This document shows, one piece after another, positions 7,789 through 17,169 of a stretch of DNA of 32,886 bases. Source of the DNA: CAUZFZ01 sp963579025. GTDB lineage: Bacteria; Planctomycetota; Planctomycetia; Planctomycetales; Planctomycetaceae. The DNA lies in assembly GCA_963579025.1 (NCBI GenBank), contig CAUZFZ010000123.1:1-32886 (forward strand), in the 5' to 3' direction. The translations under genes were made by a program, and so were the position numbers. Below the pieces are notes generated by a model. It made no database searches. It was not told where the DNA came from and saw nothing but the letters and a program-made list of their open reading frames with translations. Each line of letters begins with the position of its first letter. The first letter of the stretch is position 1.

Positions 7789-8709
7789 TTACATGATGTC
7801 TCGATAGAGATCGTCGAACACCCTGCGGCACTGGGCGGATTCCTCTTCGCTCAATCCAAGATACGGCGGCAGCACTCGGTTTGAGAATTCGGGATCGCGT
7901 AACCACAGGAATGTCTTGTCATAGCTGCCGTCGATCATCTCACGCGAACAATGCGCGAACAGGTTCGTTCCGACCTCACGGAAGAATTGAGTGATGCGAA
8001 AGAGTTCCTTCAGGTCTTTGTTCCTGCCGGCTTCAAAGAACTTCCAGGTGGTCTGGGGGAATAACGCGTCGTAACTGCAAAGCAACGAGCATTCGCCCAG
8101 CGTACAGCCCATCGCAAAATTACCTTCCAGTAGAAAGTGCTGGAGTTCCGGCGCCTTCTCCAACAGGTCGGCCGTACGGGCGTAATCGGTCGTGCTGTTC
8201 TTGGTGGCGACCAGATTAGGAACCTCTTCAGCGATGCGATGGTATTCCGCGCCGCGAATGATGCGTTTCGCTCGCGGCAGGTTGTAGTGCAGGAATCGGC
8301 TGTCGGAGAACGCGCTGCAAACCGTTTTGAAAAAGATCAGCGTTTCAGCTTCGTCGAGCGCACCCCAACTCGGCAGCGAGACCTGAAACATGCGGATTCC
8401 GCGTTGATGAGCGACGCCGATGCGTTGAATGATCTGTTCCATCGACAATCCAATGACGCCGATCTGCGGATCGAGTCCGTCTCGCACTGTCTGCGTCGCG
8501 AAGACATCCACGACTTCCCGGAAGCGATCTTCGCTGAGTGCATAGCCTTCGCCAGCCGTACCCATCAGGTACAGGCACGTGTAGTTGTCATCCAGCGCGG
8601 CCTGAACGTGCTGTTGGAACTTCGGAACGTCCAATTGGAAGTCCTCGGTCCATGGCAACATGCAAGCGGCCAGGTTGCTTTGCGGATAACGCGTCGTGAT
8701 GTGTGGCAT
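7789..8709 (-). CDS. Dihydrodipicolinate synthase/N-acetylneuraminate lyase family protein
   Basis: This 306-residue TIM-barrel class I aldolase has the Schiff-base Lys170 (VATKNSTTD), the conserved Tyr142 (LHYNLPR) and the pyruvate-carboxylate loop GTAGEG (50-55; usually G-T/S-T-G-E). The length fits the family. Such enzymes condense or cleave pyruvate-like 2-oxo acids; members outside lysine synthesis serve sugar-acid or hydroxyproline breakdown. The neighbouring amidohydrolase 45 bases upstream on the same strand makes a two-gene operon likely, so a catabolic role is more probable than lysine synthesis. The start ATG has AAGGGG about nine bases upstream. Confidence 0.88.
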   Translation of the reverse strand: MPHITTRYPQSNLAACMLPWTEDFQLDVPKFQQHVQAALDDNYTCLYLMGTAGEGYALSEDRFREVVDVFATQTVRDGLDPQIGVIGLSMEQIIQRIGVAHQRGIRMFQVSLPSWGALDEAETLIFFKTVCSAFSDSRFLHYNLPRAKRIIRGAEYHRIAEEVPNLVATKNSTTDYARTADLLEKAPELQHFLLEGNFAMGCTLGECSLLCSYDALFPQTTWKFFEAGRNKDLKELFRITQFFREVGTNLFAHCSREMIDGSYDKTFLWLRDPEFSNRVLPPYLGLSEEESAQCRRVFDDLYRDIM

Positions 8710-8754
8710 CTGCAGGATTCCCCTTTGTGAGCGGAACGGTGCCAGCCCTTCCGT

Positions 8755-9561
8755 TCACAGGAAACACTGCTGCCCCAGCAGTGCGACGGCGTTGTGTCGG
8801 AGGATCATCTGCTTATCTGTATCGCTCAGTTCCGCCTTGTCAATTCGGGCGCGCTGCATGGCTGTTGAATAGAGCGGTGTGTCCGTTCCGAATAACACAC
8901 GCTCAGCGCCCACTTCGCGAACGGCCCACTCAATGAGTCCGGGTGAAATGCTCATGGCGCTCGACGTGTCGGCGTAGACGTTGCCGTGTCGAGACTGCTG
9001 AATGCCGCGCACCTGAAGTGTTCGATCCGCTCCGGTACTGCAACCGATGTGCGCCAGAATGACGCGCACGTTTGGATGTTCGTTGGCAAATGGAACGATG
9101 TCGGCGGGCAGACTGTTCTTGTGGCCGCTGTGAGTCAGAATCAAAGCGTCGTGCCTGGCAGCGAATTCAAAGATCGCTCGGCCGTGTTCGGCGATCGGAT
9201 AAACGTGTTCTTCTGGATGAATCTTGATCCCGACACATCGTGGCTGCGACAGCACCTGTTCTGCTTGCTCGTACGTGGCTGGCCGCAACGGATCGATAAT
9301 AATCCACTGCAGCAGTCCGTCGGTGTGGGGAACAACGCGTGAGGCTTCGTCATTGCCCACGGTGGCATCCGACTGTCCACGTGGAAGCAGACCCAGCAAG
9401 GGTGAGACGACGGTCCATGCAATGTTGTTTTCTATCGCTCGACGAGCAACCGTTGCAGCGTCTCCGGAGGCAAACTGATTCGTGAGCTGAGGGACGTCGC
9501 TACGAAAATACGTGCCATAGTGGCCGTGTATGTCGATTGCCTGAATGTCGGATGGTGTCAT
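8755..9561 (-). CDS. Amidohydrolase 2-family metal-dependent hydrolase
   Basis: This 268-residue TIM-barrel protein has the family's metal-binding signatures: Asp10-x-His12-x-His14 (IDIHGH) near the N-terminus, GIKIHPEEH, LTHSGH, ILAHIGCS, and a late Asp in FGTDTP. The set matches the amidohydrolase-2 (PF04909) group, which includes decarboxylases and lactone hydrolases. It is upstream of and co-directional with the DHDPS-family gene, with a 45-base gap. Substrate unknown. The start ATG overlaps by four bases the end of a long upstream reading frame that I consider non-coding. Confidence 0.85.
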   Translation of the reverse strand: MTPSDIQAIDIHGHYGTYFRSDVPQLTNQFASGDAATVARRAIENNIAWTVVSPLLGLLPRGQSDATVGNDEASRVVPHTDGLLQWIIIDPLRPATYEQAEQVLSQPRCVGIKIHPEEHVYPIAEHGRAIFEFAARHDALILTHSGHKNSLPADIVPFANEHPNVRVILAHIGCSTGADRTLQVRGIQQSRHGNVYADTSSAMSISPGLIEWAVREVGAERVLFGTDTPLYSTAMQRARIDKAELSDTDKQMILRHNAVALLGQQCFL

Positions 9562-9783
9562 CGTCGGATTCCGTCAGCGGCGGTCCATCGGTCCAGCGCA
9601 TCGAAGCCATGAAATGGTACTGCGCCAACGAGCTCATCTGATAGCCGCTGACCCTTGTGGGCATGATTCGGTTGGACACACAAAAATCGTTTCACTGGAC
9701 CAACAAAAAGAGGGAGACGAAGGCATGCACCTTCGTATCCCTGAGTGACCGCCGGTTGTCTCGGAACTGCAGAAACCGAGATG

Positions 9784-10065
9784 TCAGTGGGAGTGTTCCA
9801 CCTCGTGAAAATGTCCGGCCTCGGTATGGTGCGGGCAGGAACAACAGCACGAACCGCTTCCCTCGGTGCCGAGCTGAGCCAGCAACCGCGGACTGGGCAG
9901 TTCGTACGATTCCGCCACATCAGGATTGACGGAATAGCCGAGATCCTGGATCGCTGCGATCGACATCCTGCTGATCGGGTTGATTCCATCATTGAGATGA
10001 ACTGTTCAGCAGCAGTTCGACCGGTGAGATCCCGGTGGGACGCGCTCAGGGATCCGCAATCATCT
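9784..10065 (-). pseudogene. Remnant of a leishmanolysin-like metalloprotease, frameshifted
   Basis: Only the last part of the gene remains. On the minus strand the segment NDGINPISRMSIAAIQDLGY followed by SVNPDVAESYELP (ending at the stop 9784) matches the usual C-terminal region of leishmanolysin-like peptidases (pattern NPISR...ALEDLGYxVN). Just upstream, ELLLNS and a SHRDLTG stretch look like the preceding ELM...FL and HW-E-TFG part of that family, but in two other frames with a stop between them. At least two frameshifts have accumulated and no zinc HExxH motif remains. The tail after the match is Cys/His-rich (SCCCSCPHH...HFHEVEHSH). The remnant overlaps the beginning of the oppositely oriented cytochrome gene. 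The upstream limit is approximate. Confidence 0.5.
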
Positions 10066-11871
10066 TTGCCGGGACTTTGTGTGCACGGTTTCTTGCGAAG
10101 TTCGTGCACTGGTTCGTCTGGCAGGGCAAGGTGTTCGACCCGAAGGCGGAATGTCTGAAGAACCTCGTGACCGGGTTCCGCATCCTCGCGATCAAAGCCA
10201 AAGTCTACACAGGCGACAGTTGGAAGGATGGCAAGGAATGCATCGTCATTGATTACTCGAAGACGTCGCTTGTCGCGCGGATGGTGCGGGATGAAATCCG
10301 CGAAGTTCAGCCCGGGCCGTATCTGGGGAAAGTCTTTCTGTGGAAGAAGCATGTGGCTGATTTCACGGTGGCTCCGGTGCCCTCGCCCATCAATCTGAGC
10401 GATTGGTATGCCCGCTGCAAATTCGGCACTGTGCTGGCCGTTCTGATTCTGGCCGCCTGCCTGATGTGCCGGTTAAGCATTGACGAGCCGGTGACGTATG
10501 CGGACCCGATCGAGCACTTCAAATACGGATCAACCGGTGGCGAACGCTCGGCCGGAATACCGTACGAAGTCTGGCTCGCCCTGCCCGAGATGTTTCCCGA
10601 GTACCTGCCCGCAGGCGGCAAGGAAAAGAGCTTTGCGTCGCTGGGATTCCTCTATGAAGACGGCCGGGATTTACCAGTCGGCGTCTCTCAACGGAACTAC
10701 CAGGGACTGCCGCGCGTTTATCTGAACTGCGCGATCTGTCACTGCGGTGTCGTGCGGGATGGTCCCGATGGTGAGCCGCAGGTTCACGCGGGGATGCCAT
10801 CGAATACTGTCAATCTGCAGGGGTTTTCCGAGTTCCTGTTTCAGGTGGTGGTCGACGAGCGATTCACCGGCGAACAGGTTGTGGCAGCGATCGACAGACG
10901 GGGCGGTGAGCTGGATCTGATCAATCGGCTGGCACTGCGGTTCGTCGGCATCACCCTGATGCGCGAGCAGCTCATGAGGTTCCGGCAGCGGCTCTCGACC
11001 ATGGCAGATCGCGAGCCGACGTTCGGCCCCGGCCGCTATGACACGTTCAATCCCAACAAAGCACTGTTGAATTTTCCGCTGGATCAGTTGCCGGAAAAGG
11101 AGTGGATCGGAGTCGTCGACTTTCCGTCGATCTGGCTGCAGGGCCAGCGCGAAGAGATGCACATGCAGTTGCACTGGGACGGAAACAACACGTCGGTCGA
11201 TGAGCGGAACAGAAACGCGGCGTTTGGGACGGGCGCCAGGCCGCCGACGCTGGACCGTCCGTCACTGGCCCGCACACGCAAGTGGCTGGAGACGCACGAA
11301 CCGCCCGCGTATCCATTTGGGTTGAATCAGGAACTGGCCGACAAGGGCAAGCCGATCTACGGGAAGTACTGCGCCGAGTGTCATGGCCAGAATGGCCGGG
11401 ACTTCACTGCCGACCGAGTCGGTACTGTCGTTCCTATCGAGGACATCGGGACGGACCGCAAACGACTCGACTCGTACACGTACCAGTTGTGTGTGGCCCA
11501 GAGTCAGCAGTACGCCGGCTATCCCGATCGCTTCAAACATTTCCGCAAGACATTCGGTTACGCGAACCACCCGCTGGATGGCATCTGGCTCCGAGCACCG
11601 TACCTCCACAACGGCTCGGTACCGATCATTGCGCGATCTGCTGAACCCCGCCTCCGAGCGGCCGGAAACGTTTTACCGGGGCGACACTGTTTACGACCCG
11701 GACCATCTTGGTTTCGTGTCCGATGTCACGGAACGGAATGGCAAGGTCTTCTTCGAGTTCGACACCAGCCTGGATGGCAACCGCAACATTGGTCACGAAG
11801 GGCCCGAGTATGGAACGGAGCTGTCTGACGAGGATAAGGACGCGCTCGTCGAGTATCTGAAGACCTTCTGA
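10035..11871 (+). pseudogene. Membrane-anchored dihaem cytochrome c, broken by a +1 frameshift
   Basis: An N-terminal domain (about residues 20-115; GKVFDP, AKVYTGDSW, ECIVIDYSKTSLVARMVRDE and GPYLGKVFLW) of a conserved family with no assigned function is followed by one membrane span (GTVLAVLILAACLMC) and a periplasmic cytochrome part. Haem c motifs are CAICH (Cys232 to His236) and CAECH (Cys446 to His450). The frame is right up to HNGSVPI near 11627 and then runs into nonsense; the proper continuation (LRDLLNPASERPETFY to LVEYLKTF) is one frame over and ends at 11871. Removing a single base near 11628-11630 restores one protein of about 611 residues. The GTG start at 10035 has GGTGAG six bases upstream but lies in the protease remnant, so the start is uncertain. 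The second half of the gene is paralogous to the next one. Confidence 0.75.
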
Positions 11872-11942
11872 TGGGCACTAAGCCGCGGACCATCGACAGC
11901 ATGAGGCCCCTGCCGCAAGCCGGCTCAACACGGGAGACAGTC

Positions 11943-13915
11943 ATGACGAAGAAGCAGAAATGTCTGCGGAAACTGAAGCGTCTGCTTCTGTGTCTTCTGA
12001 TTCTCGCAATCGTGATCGGCGGCTTTGCCTGGTACAAGTTCTTCCGCGTTGTGCCTCAGCCGGAGTTCGCCGATGCCGAAGCAGAATTCAAATACCGTTC
12101 GCTGGGCGCCGAGAACGAACTCGGCATCCCCTTCTGGGTCTGGCTCGTCCTTCCGAAAAATTTTCCCGAGCTCATGCCAGGACCTGGTGGCTATGGGGCG
12201 TTCGGATTCCCGTGGGAGCAGGGTGAAGAGGTACCGGTTGGGATGCGGAGAAATTCGATAAGGACCCCACCTACTACACCGACCCCGATCTGGTGCGTCC
12301 GTTTCGCGTCGGGATGACGTGCGCCATCTGTCACATTGCTCCGCATCCACTCTTCCCACCGGATGATCCCGAAGCTCCGCAGTGGGAGAACCTCTCAGCC
12401 ACGATCGGCAATCAGTATTTCCGCGAAGGTCAGATCTTCGCGTCCGGCCTGAAGGAAGGTGACTTCCTGTGGGAGATGATCAACGCTCAACCGCCGGGCA
12501 CGTCGGATACGTCGCGGATCGCAACGGATCACATGAACAACCCGAACGCGATCAACGCGATCTTCCTGCTGGCCGCCCGTCAGTCGGTAGCCGACGCTGT
12601 CCCAACAGAGGCGATGGCATCGCCGGCCAGATTGCTGCCCGGTGGCGATAACGGATACGACCGTCACGTGCCTCACATTCTGAAAGACGGCTCCGACTCG
12701 GTTGGGATCCCCGGTGCGACGATCCGGGTCTTCATCAACATCGGAATGTACTCGGAACACTGGCTCGAGCAGCACAATCCGCTCGTGGGCGTCTTCAAAC
12801 AGAAACCGTTTTCGATCGAACTGGCTCAGCGCAACTCTGTGTATTGGCGCGCGACCGAAGAACGACTGACCAACATCGCGAAGTTCTTCATGAAGATAGA
12901 GCCATTTCATCTGGCCGATGCGCCGGGCGGGAAGGACCACATTGATGACACCAAACTGAACCGTGGGATGGAGGTCTTTGCCGAAAACTGTGCACGCTGT
13001 CACTCAGGCAAACAGCCGGCCGACGGACAGTCCTGGACGGAACTGGTCAAGACACCGGGTTTTCTCGACAACAACTTCCTGTCGGATGAACAGCGGTATC
13101 CGGTGACCGAGTTGCTGACGAATTCCGCTCGATCTCTGGGAACCAACGCCAAACGTGGCCATATCTGGGACAACTTCTCGTCCGAGTCATACAAGAATCT
13201 GCCGTCGGTAGGCACCATTGATGTCTACAACCTGCTGGACCCGTCGACACCCCTCAAATTCCAAGCGCCCGCCGGTGGAGTCGGTTATTACCGGACTCCG
13301 TCACTGATCAGCATCTGGACGTCCGCGCCGTTCCTGCACAACAACCTGGTGGGTACGTTTACGGGCGATCCGTCCGTGGCCGGTCGCCTGGAGGCGTTTG
13401 ATTCGGCCGTCGAACAACTGCTGTGGCCGGACAAGAGGAAGGGGCCGGATTCGATCCGACGGACCACTCAGGAATCGTATCTGAAGATTCCCGCGAGTGT
13501 TTTGCCCGCCGCTGTGCGCGGGCTTCTCCGGAACGAACTGACCAAGGCCGCGGGTCTCTACAAAGACGAGGCCTATCTCGAAATCGGACCGATTCCGAAA
13601 GGAACTCCGATGGACCTGCTGCTGAATCTCGACCTGGCATTCCATCAGCATCTGGAATTCGCGGAAGACCTTCGTCCGGTAATCGGTCGAGCCAAAGAAC
13701 TGGTGGGACTCGCCCTGAGCATCAAGAAGGCAATGCTCAAGACGAAAGGCAAAGACGCCGACGAGGCGAAGAAGATTCTGAGAGAAGAACTGCTTCCGGT
13801 TCTCATCGAGCACAGCAACTGCCCCGACTTCGTGGAGGATCGTGGTCACTACTTCGGGATCGAGCTTCCGGACGACGACAAGTTGGCCCTGATCGAATTC
13901 CTCAAGACGCTGTGA
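11943..13915 (+). pseudogene. Membrane-anchored dihaem cytochrome c, broken by a -1 frameshift
   Basis: The start is ATG 11943 with GGGAG six bases upstream. The N-terminus has one membrane span (RLLLCLLILAIVIGGFAWY), then a segment paralogous to the preceding gene (FKYRSLGAENELGIPFWVWL matching FKYGSTGGERSAGIPYEVWL). The frame is lost after VPVG at a GGG run (12240-12242). Adding one G restores DAEKFDKDPTYYTDPDL and joins the long downstream frame, which has the haem motifs CAICH and CARCH, the distal HNN segment in FLHNNLVGTF and a C-terminal ELPDDDKLALIEFLKTL like the LSDEDKDALVEYLKTF end of the neighbour. The repaired protein would be about 657 residues, exported and facing the periplasm, able to take part in electron transfer or peroxidase-like chemistry. 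Loss of one base in a G run could equally be a sequencing error. Confidence 0.75.
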
Positions 13916-14332
13916 GTCGGTCGATCTCAAGTCGGGTCTGCTCCTCGTCGGCATCGACGATGGCGATTGAGGAGTGACTCGATTCGATGTCCGTCGCGCA
14001 GACAACACGCGATCCGTGAGCACGGACGCAGGGAGATTGTCGACTGGTGCAGAGTGTCGCAGCGCAGGTCGACGCACAATTCCGGCTTCGCGAATGTCAG
14101 GATGCGACGCTGCACAGTGTGAAACGGCAGCCTGCGATCACGCTCGGTCGCCCGCTTGAGCCGCATTCGTCAATGCAGCCGTCACCGTCACGGCGCTTGT
14201 TCCGTGGCTTGCGGCGCAGGCAATGTGTTCTTGCGCCGAGACGAATTGAAGATGCCAGAATTGAAATGCCGGTGGGGTTTTCGCAGAATCAGCGGACAAT
14301 GTGGCATTGAACGACCTGATCAAGAATTAACG
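13916..14332. other. Intergenic region, 417 bases, no gene recognised
   Basis: No reading frame here has protein-like composition or a ribosome site. A pair of GTCGAC hexamers (around 14039 and 14069) is the only obvious symmetry. The promoter of the downstream gene should lie in the last 100 bases, where the sequence becomes AT-richer (near 14300-14332), but no convincing boxes stand out. Confidence 0.5.
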
Positions 14333-16744
14333 ATGACCGACACGTCAAAAGCGAACCCCGCTGACTCGAACGGTTCACACAAGAAGAATCCGGAGCGCGG
14401 GCACTACTCAGATTCGTCCATGAACCTGTCGCCATCTGAGATTCGCGAAGGCGACGGGGTGTTTCATGAGGGCGCGACAGTGCCCGGTGTGGATGCGCAA
14501 GTACGCGCAAAGCAGGTGGATGACGACGGACCGGTCGAGGATGAAGCCCTGATCGATGAGCCGGCTGTCAGGAAGGCCGATCATCCTCCGGACGACAACG
14601 ATCAGGAGGGCTTCAGTGATGACGCGTCGGCTGATTTCAGCGGGGACGCGTCATTCGTGCTGGGGAAACCAAGGCGGGTCAGTTCGACGTCACCACCGGA
14701 ACAGGAGCTGGACAGATTCGACAAAGAGGAGCCCGAATCGTCCGCAGAGGTCGCTCGGACCGGCGATGATGATTCCATGTCGGACTTGAGCAACGACCAG
14801 TCCATGGACCTGTCTGAGGATTCACGTCACGGCATTGGTAAACCGCAACGGCTTGATGTCGAACCTGATGAGAGCCCGCCTGCAAAATCGCATCAGTGGC
14901 TAACCGGCTCAGCGACTGCGGTCGGAGCAGCCGGCGATCGTTCAGCACGAGTTGACGCCAGCGTTCGACCTCCGACACCAGAAAGGGATGTGAAACCATT
15001 CGAAGTTGGTGCGCCGGCGGGAGCGCCTGCTTCAATGGATGACTCCACGTTTTTCGTCGAAGAGACACTGAACTATGACGATGATTCGCTGGCAGAAGGA
15101 TTCTTTGAAGAGGTCTCCGAAGACGCAGCGACGGATGAGCTGGACGATGCCAGTCAGGACATTGCGTATGATGAGTTGGGCGAGCCCAAGCTGACTGACT
15201 CGGATTGTGAAACCGGCGCCGCGGACCAGGTGGCCGCTCCAGCCATCGATCCGGACGTGGCATCCGCCGCCGCCCGATCCGATAAATCTGCCGCGGAAGT
15301 CAAGCGGAGCCCGTTGTCAAACCGGTCTCCCAGGCCGTCCGTCACCATCGGCGAATCACAGCAGGTCCCCGAGGTTTCGTCCGTATCTAACCGTCCAACT
15401 CCGTTCTTTGATGCAACGACGGAAGATGCTCCGCGATTGTCCGATGGCGCAAAAAACCTCTGGGTCAAGGAAGTCTGGGCTCGGTTGAATGATGGTGATT
15501 TCGGCGCGGTCGACCTGAAGAATGTGGAAATAATCATTAGCGAATTCCTGAGTGCCCCTTCGTCTGCGGAATTCGCCGATGAACTTGAGCGCCTGCAACG
15601 GCAACTCACTGAGCTGACTGCTGTTTCATGTGCGACGGAACCTGCGACGGATTCACCCACCTCGCCGTCGCCAGCCGCGATCCCCCCCGCAGTACGCGTG
15701 CAGAATCTGGCTGAGGCTGAAGTCGAGGCACGAAGTTTTCAGGCGGAAGATCTCGAATTCGAAGCCCGACTTGCGACGGTGGACGGCAATCATCTTCACG
15801 CGCGGCGGCTCTACCTGGACGCCGCCCGGATCTGGTGCGAAGCGGGCCTGTTGGAGTCCGCGAAGTCAGCCGTCCGAAATGCGCGGCGGCATTTGAAACG
15901 GCTTTCGGCGAGCTGGTCGGAACGGCATCCGGAAGAATTTCAGGCAATCGGAAGGACGATCACGGAGCACGCGACTTCCCTGGACGACGAGAGCCAGCGG
16001 CAACGGCAGGAGCAGGAACGCGAACGCATCGCTGCTATCGAGTCACAACGTCAGGTCATTTTCAGTTTGCTTGTCACCCACGAGGATGTCCTCGAAGCAT
16101 TGAGTCCCACTGCGCAGGTGGGACTCAGTGAGAAGGATAGGAATGACCTGGCGCCGGAGGCGATGGAGCTTGTACAGATTCGGCGACGACTCGAATCAGG
16201 CGCACAAGTGACTCTCGACATGTTACGCCGGGACGCAGAGGCCCTGAATCGGATTCTGATTGCCGTGCTCGTTCGACAGCGAAAGTCCAGCAGCGACGCG
16301 CGGGTACAGGGTCAACTTGAGGAGTTGGGTTACGGCTTGTCTCTGCCTGGTCCTCCGAAGGTCGACGCGCAGCCCGCTCAACCTGAAAACGCACCACGAG
16401 CGCGCCAATTGTTCAAAGATGCATACTGTCGCGCGTTTGTGTCAGGACGCAAAGGCTCAGTCGAATCATCGGTTCGAATGTTTTCTACGGCCGTGCGGCA
16501 GACACCGGGCGAACCGCTCTATCGGTACTTTCTGGGTTTGTCACTGTATCGCAGTGACGAGCCAGAAGCGGGACTCGAGCAGGTCCAGATCGGTGCCCAG
16601 TTGGAAAATGACCAACAGACACCACCAGCCAACGTGAACCATTGGCTTGAAGGCGTCGACAGTGAACAGCGTGCCTGGCTGGAGCGGATTCGCAAAGCGG
16701 CGAAGAAGAGCCGGGGCAGCAGTGCAGGGCGGGAAACCGAATGA
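14333..16744 (+). CDS. Large acidic protein with short internal repeats and TPR-like C-terminus
   Basis: An 803-residue protein that I do not recognise by name. Residues 1 to about 350 are very acidic and disordered-looking, with a short repeated motif: DSSMNLSPSEIREGDGVF, then DASADFSGDASFVLGKPRRV, then DQSMDLSEDSRHGIGKPQRL. From about 470 it becomes helical: an Ala/Arg/Glu-rich coiled-coil-like region (RRLYLDAARIWCEAGLLESA; SQRQRQEQERERIAAIESQR) and, at about 685-775, a TPR-like pair (AYCRAFVSGRKGSVESSVRM; LYRYFLGLSLYRSDEPEAGL). There is no signal peptide or membrane span, so it is probably cytoplasmic and acts in protein interactions. I start at ATG 14333 because the longer frame from 14156 has atypical composition; the ribosome site is weak. 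It stands alone between the cytochrome pair and the acyl-CoA module. Confidence 0.7.
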   Translation: MTDTSKANPADSNGSHKKNPERGHYSDSSMNLSPSEIREGDGVFHEGATVPGVDAQVRAKQVDDDGPVEDEALIDEPAVRKADHPPDDNDQEGFSDDASADFSGDASFVLGKPRRVSSTSPPEQELDRFDKEEPESSAEVARTGDDDSMSDLSNDQSMDLSEDSRHGIGKPQRLDVEPDESPPAKSHQWLTGSATAVGAAGDRSARVDASVRPPTPERDVKPFEVGAPAGAPASMDDSTFFVEETLNYDDDSLAEGFFEEVSEDAATDELDDASQDIAYDELGEPKLTDSDCETGAADQVAAPAIDPDVASAAARSDKSAAEVKRSPLSNRSPRPSVTIGESQQVPEVSSVSNRPTPFFDATTEDAPRLSDGAKNLWVKEVWARLNDGDFGAVDLKNVEIIISEFLSAPSSAEFADELERLQRQLTELTAVSCATEPATDSPTSPSPAAIPPAVRVQNLAEAEVEARSFQAEDLEFEARLATVDGNHLHARRLYLDAARIWCEAGLLESAKSAVRNARRHLKRLSASWSERHPEEFQAIGRTITEHATSLDDESQRQRQEQERERIAAIESQRQVIFSLLVTHEDVLEALSPTAQVGLSEKDRNDLAPEAMELVQIRRRLESGAQVTLDMLRRDAEALNRILIAVLVRQRKSSSDARVQGQLEELGYGLSLPGPPKVDAQPAQPENAPRARQLFKDAYCRAFVSGRKGSVESSVRMFSTAVRQTPGEPLYRYFLGLSLYRSDEPEAGLEQVQIGAQLENDQQTPPANVNHWLEGVDSEQRAWLERIRKAAKKSRGSSAGRETE

Positions 16745-17169
16745 CGTCTTAACATCGCGGCGCCTGATGGATCGCACGCATTGCAGTCCCGGGCAGGACT
16801 TTTCGCAGCACGGGATCGGCCACGGGCAACGTCGAGCGGTGTGCAAAACGCGGTAACCTGTGTCGAACATAGGGATTATGGTGGTTGATATTGCCGTGAT
16901 TGACCGATACCGGTAAAGAATGTCAGGACTTTGGTCAGACGGGAGGGTCATCTTCCCGGCTTGGTCATGGACTTGCATTTCTGTGCGGTGTTCATCGCAC
17001 GTGTCAATTGTGGCAAACATATCTCACGGTCTTGGATAGTGGATTCGCATCGTCAAGGACGACGATGGTGTCTCCGCAGGTTTCGCTGCCTGTCTTCTAA
17101 TCGATGGATTCTTCGATTGTCTGGCAGGATCAGCGTGGCTCTCCCATTCAGGGAAGAAGGGAGCACGCG
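16745..17169. other. Intergenic region, 425 bases, no gene recognised
   Basis: This stretch separates the acidic protein from the first acyl-CoA synthetase. No frame on either strand looks like protein. It must carry the promoter for the acyl-CoA module; an AT-richer patch is at about 16860-16925, with TTGACC at 16900-16905, but I see no matching -10 box and call no promoter. The last bases hold the ribosome site AAGGGAG (17157-17163). Confidence 0.5.

Noticed and set aside
9558..10352. Long minus-strand frame that overlaps the amidohydrolase start by ATGA
   Set aside because: Its composition (many Arg, Pro, Ser) and lack of any motif, together with overlap of the protease remnant in another frame, point to a chance frame. 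The ATGA overlap is not evidence enough.
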